Source: Nocardioides jensenii JCM 1364 = NBRC 14755
GTDB lineage: Bacteria; Actinomycetota; Actinomycetes; Propionibacteriales; Nocardioidaceae
Assembly (NCBI RefSeq): GCF_001552535.1
Contig: NZ_BCRJ01000028.1
Span: 1 to 64,000 of the forward strand
Length of the DNA stretch: 64,000 nt
Direction: 5' to 3'
This document shows, one piece after another, positions 27,391 through 35,945 of the stretch (positions are counted from its first letter, which is position 1; each line of letters begins with the position of its first letter). A program made the position numbers and the translations under genes. The notes under the pieces were generated by a model. That model did no database searches and was not told where the DNA came from. It saw nothing but the letters and a program-made list of their open reading frames with translations.

Positions 27391-28206
27391 ATGCAAACGG
27401 TGCCAGTGGACCATCCACTCAACCTGACCACTCAGGACGTGCTGACCTTTGGGAGTTGGGGGCTGACGGTCGTCGTCCTCGTCGCTGCGATCCAGATGGG
27501 GCGTCGAGAGGGCGGCACCCCCTTCTACGCGCTGATGGTGTTGGCCGCAGGAGTCGGCGCCTTCGCGGAGCCGATCTACGACGTGATGATGGACCTGCAC
27601 TTCTACTCCACCGAGGGGATGTTCACGCACTTCACAGCGTTCGGCGTGGCCCAGCCGATCTGGACGCACAGTGGCTACATCGTGCTCTACGGGAGCGCCG
27701 CCATCATGATCGCGCGACTTCTTGCCCGCGGTGAGCTGACCCGCAACCGCCTCTTCGCCTTTGCCGGCGTCGAGGTGATCATGTCGTGCATCTTCGAGGT
27801 CTACGGCACCAGCCAGGACGGATACGCATACTGGGGGCCGCACGTGTTCCGGCTCTTCGAGTACCCGGTGATCGCAGGAGTGCTCGAGGCTGCACAGGTG
27901 GTCGCCTTCGCGATGGCTGCAGCGGTTCTGCGCAAGCAGGCGACACAGACCTGGCACCTGTTGGGACTCTTCGCGATCTTCCCGGGCACCTTCTTCCTGG
28001 TGAACTGCGGCGCAGGTTGGCCGACGATCGTGGCGCTTCACCTTGAGGACACGTCGCGGACGGCGGTCGTGATCGGCACGCTGCTGAGCATGTGCCTGGC
28101 CGCGGTGATCGTGCGTCTTGCCGCTGCGATGATTCCGCATGCGACGCTCGTCCAGGCCGCGCCGGTCCGTCCCGAGGAGGCGGAGGTCGACACCAAGGTC
28201 GGCTGA
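27391..28206 (+). CDS. Polytopic membrane protein of unknown function
   Basis: I do not recognise this family with certainty. The 271-residue protein shows about seven hydrophobic segments (starting near residues 20, 45, 85, 120, 160, 190 and 225). The loops are rich in aromatic and acidic residues (EPIYDVMMDLHFYSTEGMFT; FEVYGTSQDGYAYWGPHVFR), and the basic cytoplasmic tail ends AEVDTKVG. The His/Asp/Glu-rich loops resemble the membrane-embedded AveC-like family, but this is a weak impression. The start is ATG 27391, with ggag six bases upstream. It is followed by a strong hairpin, so it is probably monocistronic, and it opens the block inserted before era. Confidence 0.6.
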   Translation: MQTVPVDHPLNLTTQDVLTFGSWGLTVVVLVAAIQMGRREGGTPFYALMVLAAGVGAFAEPIYDVMMDLHFYSTEGMFTHFTAFGVAQPIWTHSGYIVLYGSAAIMIARLLARGELTRNRLFAFAGVEVIMSCIFEVYGTSQDGYAYWGPHVFRLFEYPVIAGVLEAAQVVAFAMAAAVLRKQATQTWHLLGLFAIFPGTFFLVNCGAGWPTIVALHLEDTSRTAVVIGTLLSMCLAAVIVRLAAAMIPHATLVQAAPVRPEEAEVDTKVG

Positions 28207-28214
28207 TCACACCG

Positions 28215-28267
28215 GATAGTCCCTGACGTTCGGCACCCTGCCAAGGAGCCGAACGTCAGGGACTATC
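28215..28267. terminator. Perfect 19-bp hairpin terminator
   Basis: gatagtccctgacgttcgg (28215-28233) pairs perfectly with ccgaacgtcagggactatc (28249-28267) around a 15-base loop, nine bases after the stop of the membrane protein gene. A third partial copy of the arm (aacgtcagg) occurs at about 28284-28292, close to the next gene's promoter. Confidence 0.75.
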
Positions 28268-28347
28268 GGCCGCTGGCCACGGAAACGTCAGGAGTGTCCA
28301 GGGAAATCCATTGGTGGGTGCAACCAGCGAGGCGCTAACGTGTCCTC

Positions 28348-29742
28348 GTGACCATCGTGCGTGGGTGGGACGACCACCGGGCTGCCGTCAAGACCCTGCT
28401 TGCGTCGTACGCCGAGATACCGGCGGGATCGCCCGTGCGCCTGGCCAAGAAGACCTCCAACCTGTTCCGCCCCCGCTCGGCGACGAGCGCGAAGGGGCTC
28501 GACGTCTCCGGTCTGGACGGCGTCATCGCGATCGACGCCGGCAACCGCACCGCCGACGTGCAGGGCATGTGCACCTACGAGCACCTGGTCGAGGCGACAC
28601 TGCCGCACGGGCTCATCCCCCTGGTGGTGCCACAGCTGCGCACCATCACCCTCGGTGGCGCGGTCACCGGCCTGGGCATCGAGTCGACCAGCTTCCGCAA
28701 CGGTCTGCCCCACGAGTCCGTCCTCGAGATGGACATCCTGACCGGTGCCGGTGAGGTGGTCATGGCCCGTCCGGCACGTGCCGACGACCCCGGCGAGCAC
28801 GCCGACCTGTTCGCGTCGTTCCCCAACTCCTACGGCTCCCTGGGCTACGCCACCCGACTGCGGATCGAGTTGGAGCCCGTCTCGCAACTGGTCCGGCTGC
28901 GCCACGTCCGATTCGATGACGCGGCCCAGATGGGCAAGGCGATCGAGACCGTCGTCGAGTCGGGCGAGTGGGAGGGCGAGCGTGTCGACGGACTCGACGG
29001 CGTCGCCTTCGAACCCGGCGAGCTCTATCTGACCCTGGCCCGCTGGAGCGAGACCTCGGCCGGCGCACCCTCCGACTACACCGGCGCCGACATCTACTAC
29101 CGCTCGATCCAACAGCGCACGACCGACGTCCTGTCGATGCACGACTACCTGTGGCGCTGGGACACCGACTGGTTCTGGTGCTCGGGCGCCTTCGGACTGC
29201 ACAACCCGCGCATCCGACGCCTGTGGCCGCGGCGCTGGCGGCGCTCCGACGTCTACCACAAGCTGGTCGGGCTCGACCGTCGCCTCGGCATCGTCGACCG
29301 CCTCGACCGCCGGGCCGGCCGCCCCCAGCGCGAGCGGGTCATCCAGGACGTCGAGGTGCCGGTCGACCGGTTGCCCGACTTCCTCGACTGGTTCGACGAG
29401 GCCGTCGGCATGCGGCCGGTGTGGCTGTGCCCGCTGCGGTTGCGCGGTGCCGGCGCCTGCTGGCCGTCGTACCCGCTCGAGCCCGGCACGACGTACGTGA
29501 ACGCGGGATTCTGGGGCACCGTCCATGTCGGTGACCAGGCCGGGGAGGCGCCGATGAACCGCGCCATCGAGGCCCGCGTGCACGAGCTCGGCGGCCACAA
29601 GTCGCTCTACTCCGAGGCGTTCTACGACCGCGCGACCTTCGACCGGCTCTACGACGGCGCCAATCTGGCCACCGTGAAACAGCGTTACGACCCCGACGAC
29701 CGACTCACCTCTCTCTACGACAAGGCGGTGCAACGCCAGTGA
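28348..29742 (+). CDS. FAD-linked oxidoreductase, TmsA/BfaA-like (10-methylene fatty acid reductase candidate)
   Basis: FAD-binding type-4 (VAO/PCMH) protein. The PCMH-type region is visible as VSGLDGVIAIDAGNRTADVQ, QLRTITLGGAVTGLGIESTS and NGLPHESVLEMDILTGAGEV in residues about 50-140. A C-terminal cap domain follows (LAWLC-like RPVWLCPLRL region). It overlaps by four bases with a cyclopropane-synthase-type methyltransferase. In actinobacteria this exact pair makes 10-methylstearic (tuberculostearic) acid: the methyltransferase forms 10-methylene stearoyl lipid and the FAD enzyme reduces it. Assignment to TmsA/BfaA is from this pairing plus fold; a generic Delta24-sterol-reductase-like label is the alternative. 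GTG 28348 start. Confidence 0.78.
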   Translation: MTIVRGWDDHRAAVKTLLASYAEIPAGSPVRLAKKTSNLFRPRSATSAKGLDVSGLDGVIAIDAGNRTADVQGMCTYEHLVEATLPHGLIPLVVPQLRTITLGGAVTGLGIESTSFRNGLPHESVLEMDILTGAGEVVMARPARADDPGEHADLFASFPNSYGSLGYATRLRIELEPVSQLVRLRHVRFDDAAQMGKAIETVVESGEWEGERVDGLDGVAFEPGELYLTLARWSETSAGAPSDYTGADIYYRSIQQRTTDVLSMHDYLWRWDTDWFWCSGAFGLHNPRIRRLWPRRWRRSDVYHKLVGLDRRLGIVDRLDRRAGRPQRERVIQDVEVPVDRLPDFLDWFDEAVGMRPVWLCPLRLRGAGACWPSYPLEPGTTYVNAGFWGTVHVGDQAGEAPMNRAIEARVHELGGHKSLYSEAFYDRATFDRLYDGANLATVKQRYDPDDRLTSLYDKAVQRQ

Positions 29743-31022
29743 GCATGACCGACACGATCACCATCGGCCAGGCCATCGATTCGCTTCTCCACGACGGATC
29801 GCCCGTGCGGTTCAGTGCGTACGACGGCAGCGTCGCCGGGCCTCCCGACGCGCAGATCGAGCTCCACCTCAAGAACGAGCGCGGGCTCTCCTACATCATG
29901 ACCGCGCCCGGTGACCTGGGCATGGCCCGCGCCTACGTGATGGGCGACCTCGAGCTGCGAGGGGTGCATCCGGGGGACCCCTACGATGCGATGGCGCTGT
30001 TGGTCAACCACCTCAAGTTCCGTCGACCCACGGTCAGTGAGGCGCTGCGGCTGGTGCGGGGTCTGGGCATCGACAAGCTCAGGCCGCCGCCGACCCCGCC
30101 CCAGGAGCACCTGCCGCGCTGGCGGCGTGCGTTCGAGGGCCTGCGCCACTCGATGAACCGTGATGCCGAGGTGATCAAGCACCACTACGACGTCTCGAAC
30201 CGGTTCTACGAGCTGGTGCTCGGTCCGTCGATGACCTACACGTGCGCCCTCTTCGAGACGCCGGAGGCAAGCCTCGAGGTCGCCCAGGCCGCGAAGTACG
30301 ACCTGATCTGCCGCAAGCTCAACCTCCAACCCGGGCAGCGACTGCTCGACGTCGGCTGCGGCTGGGGCGGCATGGTCCGCCACGCGGCACGGGAGTACGG
30401 CGTCAAGGCACTGGGCGTGACGCTCTCGCTCGAGCAGGCGCAGTGGGCCAAGGAAGCGATCGACCGTGAGGGGCTCGGCGACCTGGCCGAGGTGCGGCAC
30501 CTCGACTATCGCGAAGTCATGGAGACCGGGTTCGACGCGGTCAGCTCGATCGGCCTCACCGAGCACATCGGAGTGAGGAACTACCCGTCGTACTTCTCCT
30601 TCCTGCGCGAGAAGCTGCGTCCAGGGGGCCGGCTGCTCAACCACAGCATCACCCGCCCGCACAACCGGCCCACCGAGACGGGGGCGTTCATCGACCGCTA
30701 CGTCTTCCCCGACGGCGAGCTGACCGGGTCGGGCACGATCGTGGCCGCCGCCCAGGACGCCGGGCTCGAGGTGCAGCACACCGAGAACATCCGCGAGCAC
30801 TACGCGATGACCCTGGCTGGATGGTGCCGCAACCTTGAGGCCAACTGGGACGAGTGCGTGGCCGAGGTCGGCGAGGGCACGGCCCGGGTCTGGGGCATCT
30901 ACATGGCCGGGTCACGCATCGGGTTCGAGCGCGACGAGATCGAGCTGCATCACGTGTTGGCCACACGCAACGACGAGCGAGGCGTCAGCGGCTTCCCGCT
31001 GCGCCCCGACTGGACCGCCTGA
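29739..31022 (+). CDS. Cyclopropane-fatty-acid-synthase-family methyltransferase, TmsB/BfaB-like
   Basis: SAM-dependent methyltransferase acting on the double bond of phospholipid-bound oleate. An N-terminal lipid-binding region (YIMTAPGDLGMARAYVMGDL) precedes the catalytic domain. HHYDVSNRFYELVLGPSMTY near residue 147 and CALFETPEASLEVAQAAKYD near 170 are CFA-synthase hallmarks. The SAM loop is LLDVGCGWGGMVRHAA near 203. FDAVSSIGLTEHIG carries the bicarbonate-site region and the C-terminus has YAMTLAGWCRNLEANWD. 427 residues. It overlaps the TmsA-like gene upstream by four bases and ends in a hairpin shared with the convergent HAD gene. Confidence 0.85.
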   Translation: MSMTDTITIGQAIDSLLHDGSPVRFSAYDGSVAGPPDAQIELHLKNERGLSYIMTAPGDLGMARAYVMGDLELRGVHPGDPYDAMALLVNHLKFRRPTVSEALRLVRGLGIDKLRPPPTPPQEHLPRWRRAFEGLRHSMNRDAEVIKHHYDVSNRFYELVLGPSMTYTCALFETPEASLEVAQAAKYDLICRKLNLQPGQRLLDVGCGWGGMVRHAAREYGVKALGVTLSLEQAQWAKEAIDREGLGDLAEVRHLDYREVMETGFDAVSSIGLTEHIGVRNYPSYFSFLREKLRPGGRLLNHSITRPHNRPTETGAFIDRYVFPDGELTGSGTIVAAAQDAGLEVQHTENIREHYAMTLAGWCRNLEANWDECVAEVGEGTARVWGIYMAGSRIGFERDEIELHHVLATRNDERGVSGFPLRPDWTA

Positions 31023-31037
31023 GCCATCGCCCCTCAC

Positions 31038-31073
31038 ATCGCCTGGCCGTCCCCGTGCGGACGGTCAGGCGAT
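31038..31073. terminator. Bidirectional terminator between TmsB-like and HAD genes
   Basis: Inverted repeat atcgcctggccgtcc (31038-31052) and ggacggtcaggcgat (31059-31073) with one mismatched position and a six-base loop. It includes the stop codon of the HAD gene, and serves convergent transcripts. Confidence 0.75.
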
Positions 31074-31835
31074 CTCGGCCTGGGGCCACCGGTTCGACAC
31101 CGCGTCCAGCAGGGCGTCCTCGACTGCGCGCGGGCAGGCAACGACCCGGCGTACGTGCGCCTCACGATCCAGTGAGGGCAGCCCGTCGCCGACCACCACG
31201 GCCCGGCGGGCGGCCCGCAGCATCGCGAGGTCGTTGAGGTCGTTGCCCACTGCGAGGTCGGCCGCGCCGGACGACGAGAGACCGGCCACTGCCACCGACT
31301 TGTCGACGCCCGCCGCGATGACGTCCAGGTCCCCGGTTGCGTGGGGGAGGGCCACGACCCCGGACAGGCCGTCGGCGGCAGCGGCCCCGGCCCGTGCGTC
31401 GTCGATGCTGACCTTGAGCACACCCTCCAGCTGCACTGCCTCCCCGTTCCGCAGAACCCGCCGGTGACGGCCGCCGAACCACGGCAGCGCCCGCGGGTCA
31501 CGGGACACGAAGTGGTCGCCGTACTCCGCGCACCAACCGGCTCCGGCGCGGTCCAACCGGTCGAGCAGGGCGCCGACGCTGCCACTCGGCAGGGCATGGA
31601 TCGTGGCCGGCAGCCCGCCCGGCGGCAGGTGAAGCGCTCCGTTGCAGCAGACCAGGTCGATGCGCTGGGCCAGCCGCCCGAACCACTCCCGCAGGCAGCG
31701 AGGTGAGCGGGCGGTGGCCAGCACCAGCCGGACGTCGGTCCGCTCGGCGAATGTCTCCAGCACGTCGACCAGTCGGTCGTCGGGGCGCCTCCCGTCGAAG
31801 GTCAGGGTGCCGTCGAGGTCGCAGGCGATCATCAT
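31065..31835 (-). CDS. HAD-superfamily phosphatase (Cof/SPP-like)
   Basis: Haloacid dehalogenase-fold phosphatase. Motif I is IACDLDGTLTFDGR at residues 3-16, motif II the region VRLVLATARSPRCL near 36, and the late motifs appear as DLAVGNDLNDLAMLRAAR near 210 (GNxxND), typical of the Cof-type C2-cap family. The middle region forms the C2B cap. 256 residues. The substrate is unknown; sugar phosphates or sucrose-phosphate-like substrates are usual. Its start overlaps the MFS transporter stop by four bases, so the two are co-transcribed, which hints at a joint function. Confidence 0.85.
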   Translation of the reverse strand: MMIACDLDGTLTFDGRRPDDRLVDVLETFAERTDVRLVLATARSPRCLREWFGRLAQRIDLVCCNGALHLPPGGLPATIHALPSGSVGALLDRLDRAGAGWCAEYGDHFVSRDPRALPWFGGRHRRVLRNGEAVQLEGVLKVSIDDARAGAAAADGLSGVVALPHATGDLDVIAAGVDKSVAVAGLSSSGAADLAVGNDLNDLAMLRAARRAVVVGDGLPSLDREAHVRRVVACPRAVEDALLDAVSNRWPQAEIA

Positions 31836-33211
31836 GCGAGGGCTCCTTCGGAGGCCCGGGTGCGTGCCGCAGCCGCGGCGGCCAGCCCGCCGCCGACGAT
31901 GAGAGCGGCGGCGACCAGCAGCCCCGGCGCAGCGGCGTCGCCGCGATCACGCGGAACGAGGTCGAGGGCGGTCACGACCGCGAGGCCGAGCGCCCCGCCC
32001 ACGTTCTGTGCGGTGGTCAGCAACCCTGCCGTGGTGCCGCGCAGCGCTTCGGGGGTGGCGTCGACGGCCGCGATGGAGGCCGCCGGAAAGCTCAGCGCCA
32101 TGCCGACGCCGATGAGCGCCATCGCGATCAGGGTGCGCGCCTGCGGTGGGCCCACGGTGATCGTGGCCAGCAGCACCAGGCTCGACACGATCAGGAGCAT
32201 CCCGGCGGCCAGGGTTCGTCCCGGCCCGTGACGACCCACGGCGGCGGCGCCGGCCCGGGAGGCAGCCGAGAAGGCCAGGGGCTGGGGCAGGATCAGCAGA
32301 CCGACCTCGTAGGCGTCCATCCCGTCACCCGTCTGCAGCTCCAGACTCAACACGAACATCGACGAGAGCACTCCGGCGAAGACAGCGGCCAGGCCGAGTC
32401 CGGCCCCGAGGACGCGAGGGCGTCCGAAGGTGCTGCGTGGGATGCCGCCCACCCCGCCCCGGCGCACGAGCGCGGCGACCAGGCCGGCGAGCACGATCGC
32501 ACCGGCACCGAGAACGGCCACCGACAGGCTGCCCACACCGCTGACCAGGCTGAGCGCGAGGGCCAGGGCCAGGGTCAGCAGGAGCGCGCCGGGCAGGTCG
32601 AGGCGGCCACTGCGCTGGGCCACCGAGGTCGGGATGCGCCACGTGGCGGCGACGACCAGCATCACGATCGGCACCAGCACGAGGAAGCTCGAGCGCCAGC
32701 CCAGCGCCGTGACCATGGCCCCGGGGACCACCAGGCCGGTGGAGAACCCGACCGCGCCCATCGCACCGTACGTCGTCACTGCCCGGTTGCGGGCGGCGCC
32801 GACGGGTAGGCCGGTGGTGATCAGGGCAAGAGCGGCCGGCGCGCTCAGCGCGGCACCGGCACCCTGGGCGAAGCGCCCCAGGACCAGGAACGGGGCGGCC
32901 GGCGCCATGGCGCAGGCCAGACTGCCGAGACCGAACAGGACGACTCCGGTCTGGAACAGGGTCCGTCGGTTGCTCCGGTCCACCAGCTGGCCGGCCAGGG
33001 GGAGCAGGCCGGCGTACGAGATCAGGAAGACGCCGGCGATCAGCTGGAGCTCCACCGGGCCGGGCGCGAAGTCCTTCTCCACGGCGGCGATCTGCACGTT
33101 GATGCTCGAGGAGCTCATGCCCTCGAGGAAGAGCGCGAGGCAGACGATCACGGTGCGGGCACGGACGAGGGCGGGCGGATGCGAGGCAGCAGAATCGGTG
33201 AGCAGTGGCAT
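31832..33211 (-). CDS. MFS transporter, DHA2-like multidrug efflux family
   Basis: Proton-coupled major facilitator with roughly 14 hydrophobic segments over 459 residues. The motif A-type loop LPLAGQLVDRSNRRTLFQTG lies near residue 73, and motif C-like GRFAQGAGAALSAPAALAL near 113. The 14-helix length and a second half beginning after RSGRLDLPGALLLTLALALA suggest the EmrB/QacA (DHA2) group. The exported compound is unknown. First gene of a two-gene unit with the HAD phosphatase and divergent from the siderophore-interacting protein gene; shared export of a siderophore or other metabolite is speculative. Confidence 0.85.
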   Translation of the reverse strand: MPLLTDSAASHPPALVRARTVIVCLALFLEGMSSSSINVQIAAVEKDFAPGPVELQLIAGVFLISYAGLLPLAGQLVDRSNRRTLFQTGVVLFGLGSLACAMAPAAPFLVLGRFAQGAGAALSAPAALALITTGLPVGAARNRAVTTYGAMGAVGFSTGLVVPGAMVTALGWRSSFLVLVPIVMLVVAATWRIPTSVAQRSGRLDLPGALLLTLALALALSLVSGVGSLSVAVLGAGAIVLAGLVAALVRRGGVGGIPRSTFGRPRVLGAGLGLAAVFAGVLSSMFVLSLELQTGDGMDAYEVGLLILPQPLAFSAASRAGAAAVGRHGPGRTLAAGMLLIVSSLVLLATITVGPPQARTLIAMALIGVGMALSFPAASIAAVDATPEALRGTTAGLLTTAQNVGGALGLAVVTALDLVPRDRGDAAAPGLLVAAALIVGGGLAAAAAARTRASEGALA

Positions 33212-33321
33212 CCCAGCACAGTGGCGGGCCGGCCTTGCATCCGCCTTTCATCGCGCTGTCATCGCAGGTTCTCGAGGCGCTGGATGCGCGTGCTGCGCTG
33301 GCAGGCGTCTAACCTTGCCGG

Positions 33322-34098
33322 GTGAGCACCCGAGCAGAGCAGTACGCCGCGCAGGTGCTGCGGCGTGAGGAGATCTCGTCGCACCTGGTGCGGCTGACCC
33401 TCGGTGGCGCCGGGCTCACCGGCTTCACCTCGACCGGGATCAGCGACGAGTGGGTCGGCCTGGTGGTGCCCGGCCAGTTCCAGTCCCGCTACTACACGGT
33501 GCGTTCGTGGGACGGCGCCGAGCTGGTGCTCGACATCGTGGTCCACGACATCGGCCTGGTCACCGAGTGGGCGATGCGGGACTGCGTCGGCGACGTGGTC
33601 ACGATCACCGAGCCCAAGGGCTCGTTCGCGATGCCGTCGGACGCCGGCTGGCTGCTGCTGGTCGGCGACCTCACCGCGTTGCCGGCGATGGCGCGCATCG
33701 CCGGTGAGGTGCGCGACGTGCCCGTGCGCATGTGGGCCGAGGTGCCCGGTGACCAGCCCGACTACCTCCCCGAGGGCTGCGACGTGACCTGGCTGGAGCA
33801 GCCCGGCGACGGCCAGAGCGCACTCGCCGAGGTGGTCGAAGGCATCGAGTGGCCCGAGGGGCAGGGCTACTTCTGGATGGCCGGGGAGTCCGCGCAGATG
33901 CGAGCGATCCGCAAGCACCTCATGCGCGAACGCAGGCTCCCCTCGACGGCGTACGACGTGATGGGCTACTGGCGCGGCGTGGCGAAGCGGCAACCGCGTG
34001 CCGTCGACCCCGGGCCGATCTACCGGGCCGGCAAGGCGGCGGGCAAGAGCGATGAAGAGATCTGGGCCGACTACGACGCAGCACGGGAGAATCAGTGA
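33322..34098 (+). CDS. Siderophore-interacting protein (flavin-dependent ferric reductase, ViuB/YqjH-like)
   Basis: Reduces ferric siderophores to release iron. The N-terminal FAD-binding barrel contains the flavin motif RYYTVRSWDGAELVLDIVVH (RxYTxR) near residue 56, and the NAD(P)H-binding SIP domain has MPSDAGWLLLVGDLTALPAM near 108. The C-terminus FWMAGESAQMRAIRKHLMRE and YDVMGYWRGV are characteristic. 258 residues. The stop overlaps the era start by four bases, so this gene has been placed directly into the era transcription unit. No clear full iron box was found upstream, only a half-site-like ctaacctt at 33309-33316. Confidence 0.9.
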   Translation: MSTRAEQYAAQVLRREEISSHLVRLTLGGAGLTGFTSTGISDEWVGLVVPGQFQSRYYTVRSWDGAELVLDIVVHDIGLVTEWAMRDCVGDVVTITEPKGSFAMPSDAGWLLLVGDLTALPAMARIAGEVRDVPVRMWAEVPGDQPDYLPEGCDVTWLEQPGDGQSALAEVVEGIEWPEGQGYFWMAGESAQMRAIRKHLMRERRLPSTAYDVMGYWRGVAKRQPRAVDPGPIYRAGKAAGKSDEEIWADYDAARENQ

Positions 34099-35096
34099 AC
34101 GAGCACGGCAGATCTGAGTCAGACAAGGACTTCGACGTCAGCGGGGTGGCCCCGGCGGGACCGTTGCACGGTGAGCGGGCCGACGGGTTCAAGAGCGGGT
34201 TCGTCTCCTTCGTGGGTCGGCCCAACGCCGGCAAGTCCACGCTGACCAACGCCCTGGTCGGCTCGAAGGTCGTGATCACCTCCTCCAAGCCGCAGACCAC
34301 ACGCACCGTCGTCCGCGGCATCGTGCACCGCGACGACGCGCAGCTGATCCTGGTCGACACCCCCGGCCTGCACCGGCCCCGCACCCTGCTCGGGGAGCGC
34401 CTCAACGACCTGGTGAAGACCACGTGGGCCGAGGTCGACGTGGTCGCGGTCTGCTTCCCGGCCAACGAGAAGATCGGCCCCGGCGACACGTTCATCGTCA
34501 AGGAGCTGTCGAAGGTCCGGCGCACCGTGAAGGTCGCGATCGCGACCAAGACCGACCTGGCCACCCCGGAGCAGATCGGCGAGCACCTGCTCGCCATCCA
34601 GGCACTCGGCGCGGAGACCGGCACCGAGTGGGCCGAGATCGTGCCGGTGTCGGCGAAGAGCGGTGACCAGGTGCAGCTGCTGGCCGACGTTCTGACCGGC
34701 ATGCTGCCGGAGGGTCCGCCTCTCTACCCGGACGGCGAGCTCTCCGACGCCCCCGAGGAGGCGATCGTCGCCGAGCTGATCCGTGAGGCCGCCCTCGAGG
34801 GTGTGCGTGACGAGCTGCCCCACTCGATCGCGGTCGTCGTCGAGGAGATGGGCCTGCGCGAGGACCGCCCAGAGGACAAGCCGCTGCTCGAGATCCACGC
34901 ATGGCTCTACGTCGAGCGCGACTCGCAGAAGGGCATCGTGATCGGCCACAAGGGGTCGCGGCTCAAGCAGGTCGGCACCGACGCCCGCATGCAGATCCAG
35001 GCGATGCTCGGCACGCCGGTGCACCTCGACCTGCGGGTCAAGGTGGCCAAGGAGTGGCAGCGCGACCCGCGCCAGCTGCGCAAGCTCGGCTTCTGA
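34095..35096 (+). CDS. era: GTPase Era
   Basis: Essential GTPase that binds the 3' end of 16S rRNA and helps 30S assembly. G1 is GRPNAGKSTLTNALVG (near residue 41), G3 DTPGLHRP, G4 TKTDL near 152. The C-terminal KH domain has IVIGHKGSRLKQVGTDARMQ near 278, ending in DPRQLRKLGF. 333 residues, including an extra polar N-terminal 35 residues before the GTPase core. GTG 34095 overlaps the siderophore-interacting protein gene. Normally era follows the cytidine deaminase-like gene; here it is separated from it by about 6.9 kb. Confidence 0.95.
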   Translation: MNEHGRSESDKDFDVSGVAPAGPLHGERADGFKSGFVSFVGRPNAGKSTLTNALVGSKVVITSSKPQTTRTVVRGIVHRDDAQLILVDTPGLHRPRTLLGERLNDLVKTTWAEVDVVAVCFPANEKIGPGDTFIVKELSKVRRTVKVAIATKTDLATPEQIGEHLLAIQALGAETGTEWAEIVPVSAKSGDQVQLLADVLTGMLPEGPPLYPDGELSDAPEEAIVAELIREAALEGVRDELPHSIAVVVEEMGLREDRPEDKPLLEIHAWLYVERDSQKGIVIGHKGSRLKQVGTDARMQIQAMLGTPVHLDLRVKVAKEWQRDPRQLRKLGF

Positions 35097-35111
35097 CTCG
35101 CCCGGTCGCGG

Positions 35112-35945
35112 TCAGGCCTCGGGTCTCCAGCAGAAGCCGTAGTGCTGGCCGGCCGCCCACTGCTTCCTCTCCGGCCACTCATAGCCCCAGGTGAACGTGA
35201 GTGGGTCCTCGGCCAGGTCACGGACGGTGTCCTCGCAGATCGACTGACCAGCTTTCTGCGCGGCCTCGACGCCGGGGTAGGCGCCACCCTTCCCGGGTCG
35301 TACGTCGACCGTGCCCACCGCGCGCCACGTGTGCGGACGGGCGCACGACACGCGTCGGAAGTCCTTGTTGCCGGGCTTGGCGGTGCCGCACATGCCGTAG
35401 GTGTCACGCCCCTCCTCGGTGGCGAGGACACCCTTCATCGCTCCGCTCAGCAGCTGCAGCCTCTGCGGGGCGGCGATCGCGATCACCTCGCAGCGGTACC
35501 AGTCCTGACCGGCGTCGGACTGCTCGACCGTCGGGCTGAACCAGACCGCGGAGAGCATGCTCAGACGGAGGTCCTCCGCCGAGCCGCCGACGAAGTCGGA
35601 CAGTGCCTGGGGGCACGATCGCGCGACCTGCTGTTGAACCCGGTCGGAGTCGACGGTGAGCAGGTGGCCGTCGACGACCGTGTTGAGGTCGCCGACCAAG
35701 AAGGTCAGCGCGGTGTGCTTGGCCTGGCACGACACGGGCTTCACGTCATTGGTCGGCGCCACGGCGGCCTCGTAGGAGAGCGCGTAGCAGCCGCCGGGCT
35801 TGGGACGAGGCGCGGGCTTCGCCGGTTCGGGTGCGCCGGTGCTCTGGCTGGGGGTCGGCTCGGGGGCGGCGGACTTGTCCCCGTCGTCGGAGCATCCCGC
35901 CAGCAGGCCGAGGGCGAGCAACAGGGCGATCAGGCTGCGCGTCAT
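35112..35945 (-). CDS. Septum-formation-domain lipoprotein, paralog 1
   Basis: Secreted lipoprotein: MTRSLIALLLALGLLAGCSD gives a signal peptide with lipobox LAGC, followed by a Ser/Pro/Ala-rich linker and a Septum_form-type domain. That domain holds paired cysteine motifs (GGCYALSYEA; PVSCQAKHTALTFLV; MCGTAKPG; VSCARPHTWRAVGTV; CEDTVRDL). The C-x-n-H pattern repeats twice, consistent with a duplicated domain stabilised by disulfides. 277 residues from ATG 35945. That start overlaps the stop of the upstream paralog (ATGA), so the two form an operon. The role of the domain is unproven; a link to septation rests on the family name. Confidence 0.78.
   Translation of the reverse strand: MTRSLIALLLALGLLAGCSDDGDKSAAPEPTPSQSTGAPEPAKPAPRPKPGGCYALSYEAAVAPTNDVKPVSCQAKHTALTFLVGDLNTVVDGHLLTVDSDRVQQQVARSCPQALSDFVGGSAEDLRLSMLSAVWFSPTVEQSDAGQDWYRCEVIAIAAPQRLQLLSGAMKGVLATEEGRDTYGMCGTAKPGNKDFRRVSCARPHTWRAVGTVDVRPGKGGAYPGVEAAQKAGQSICEDTVRDLAEDPLTFTWGYEWPERKQWAAGQHYGFCWRPEA

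Noticed and set aside
33305-33320. Half iron box (ctaacctt) upstream of the siderophore-interacting protein gene
   Set aside because: Only one arm matches the DtxR/IdeR consensus and the palindrome is not completed, unlike the site at 15418-15436.
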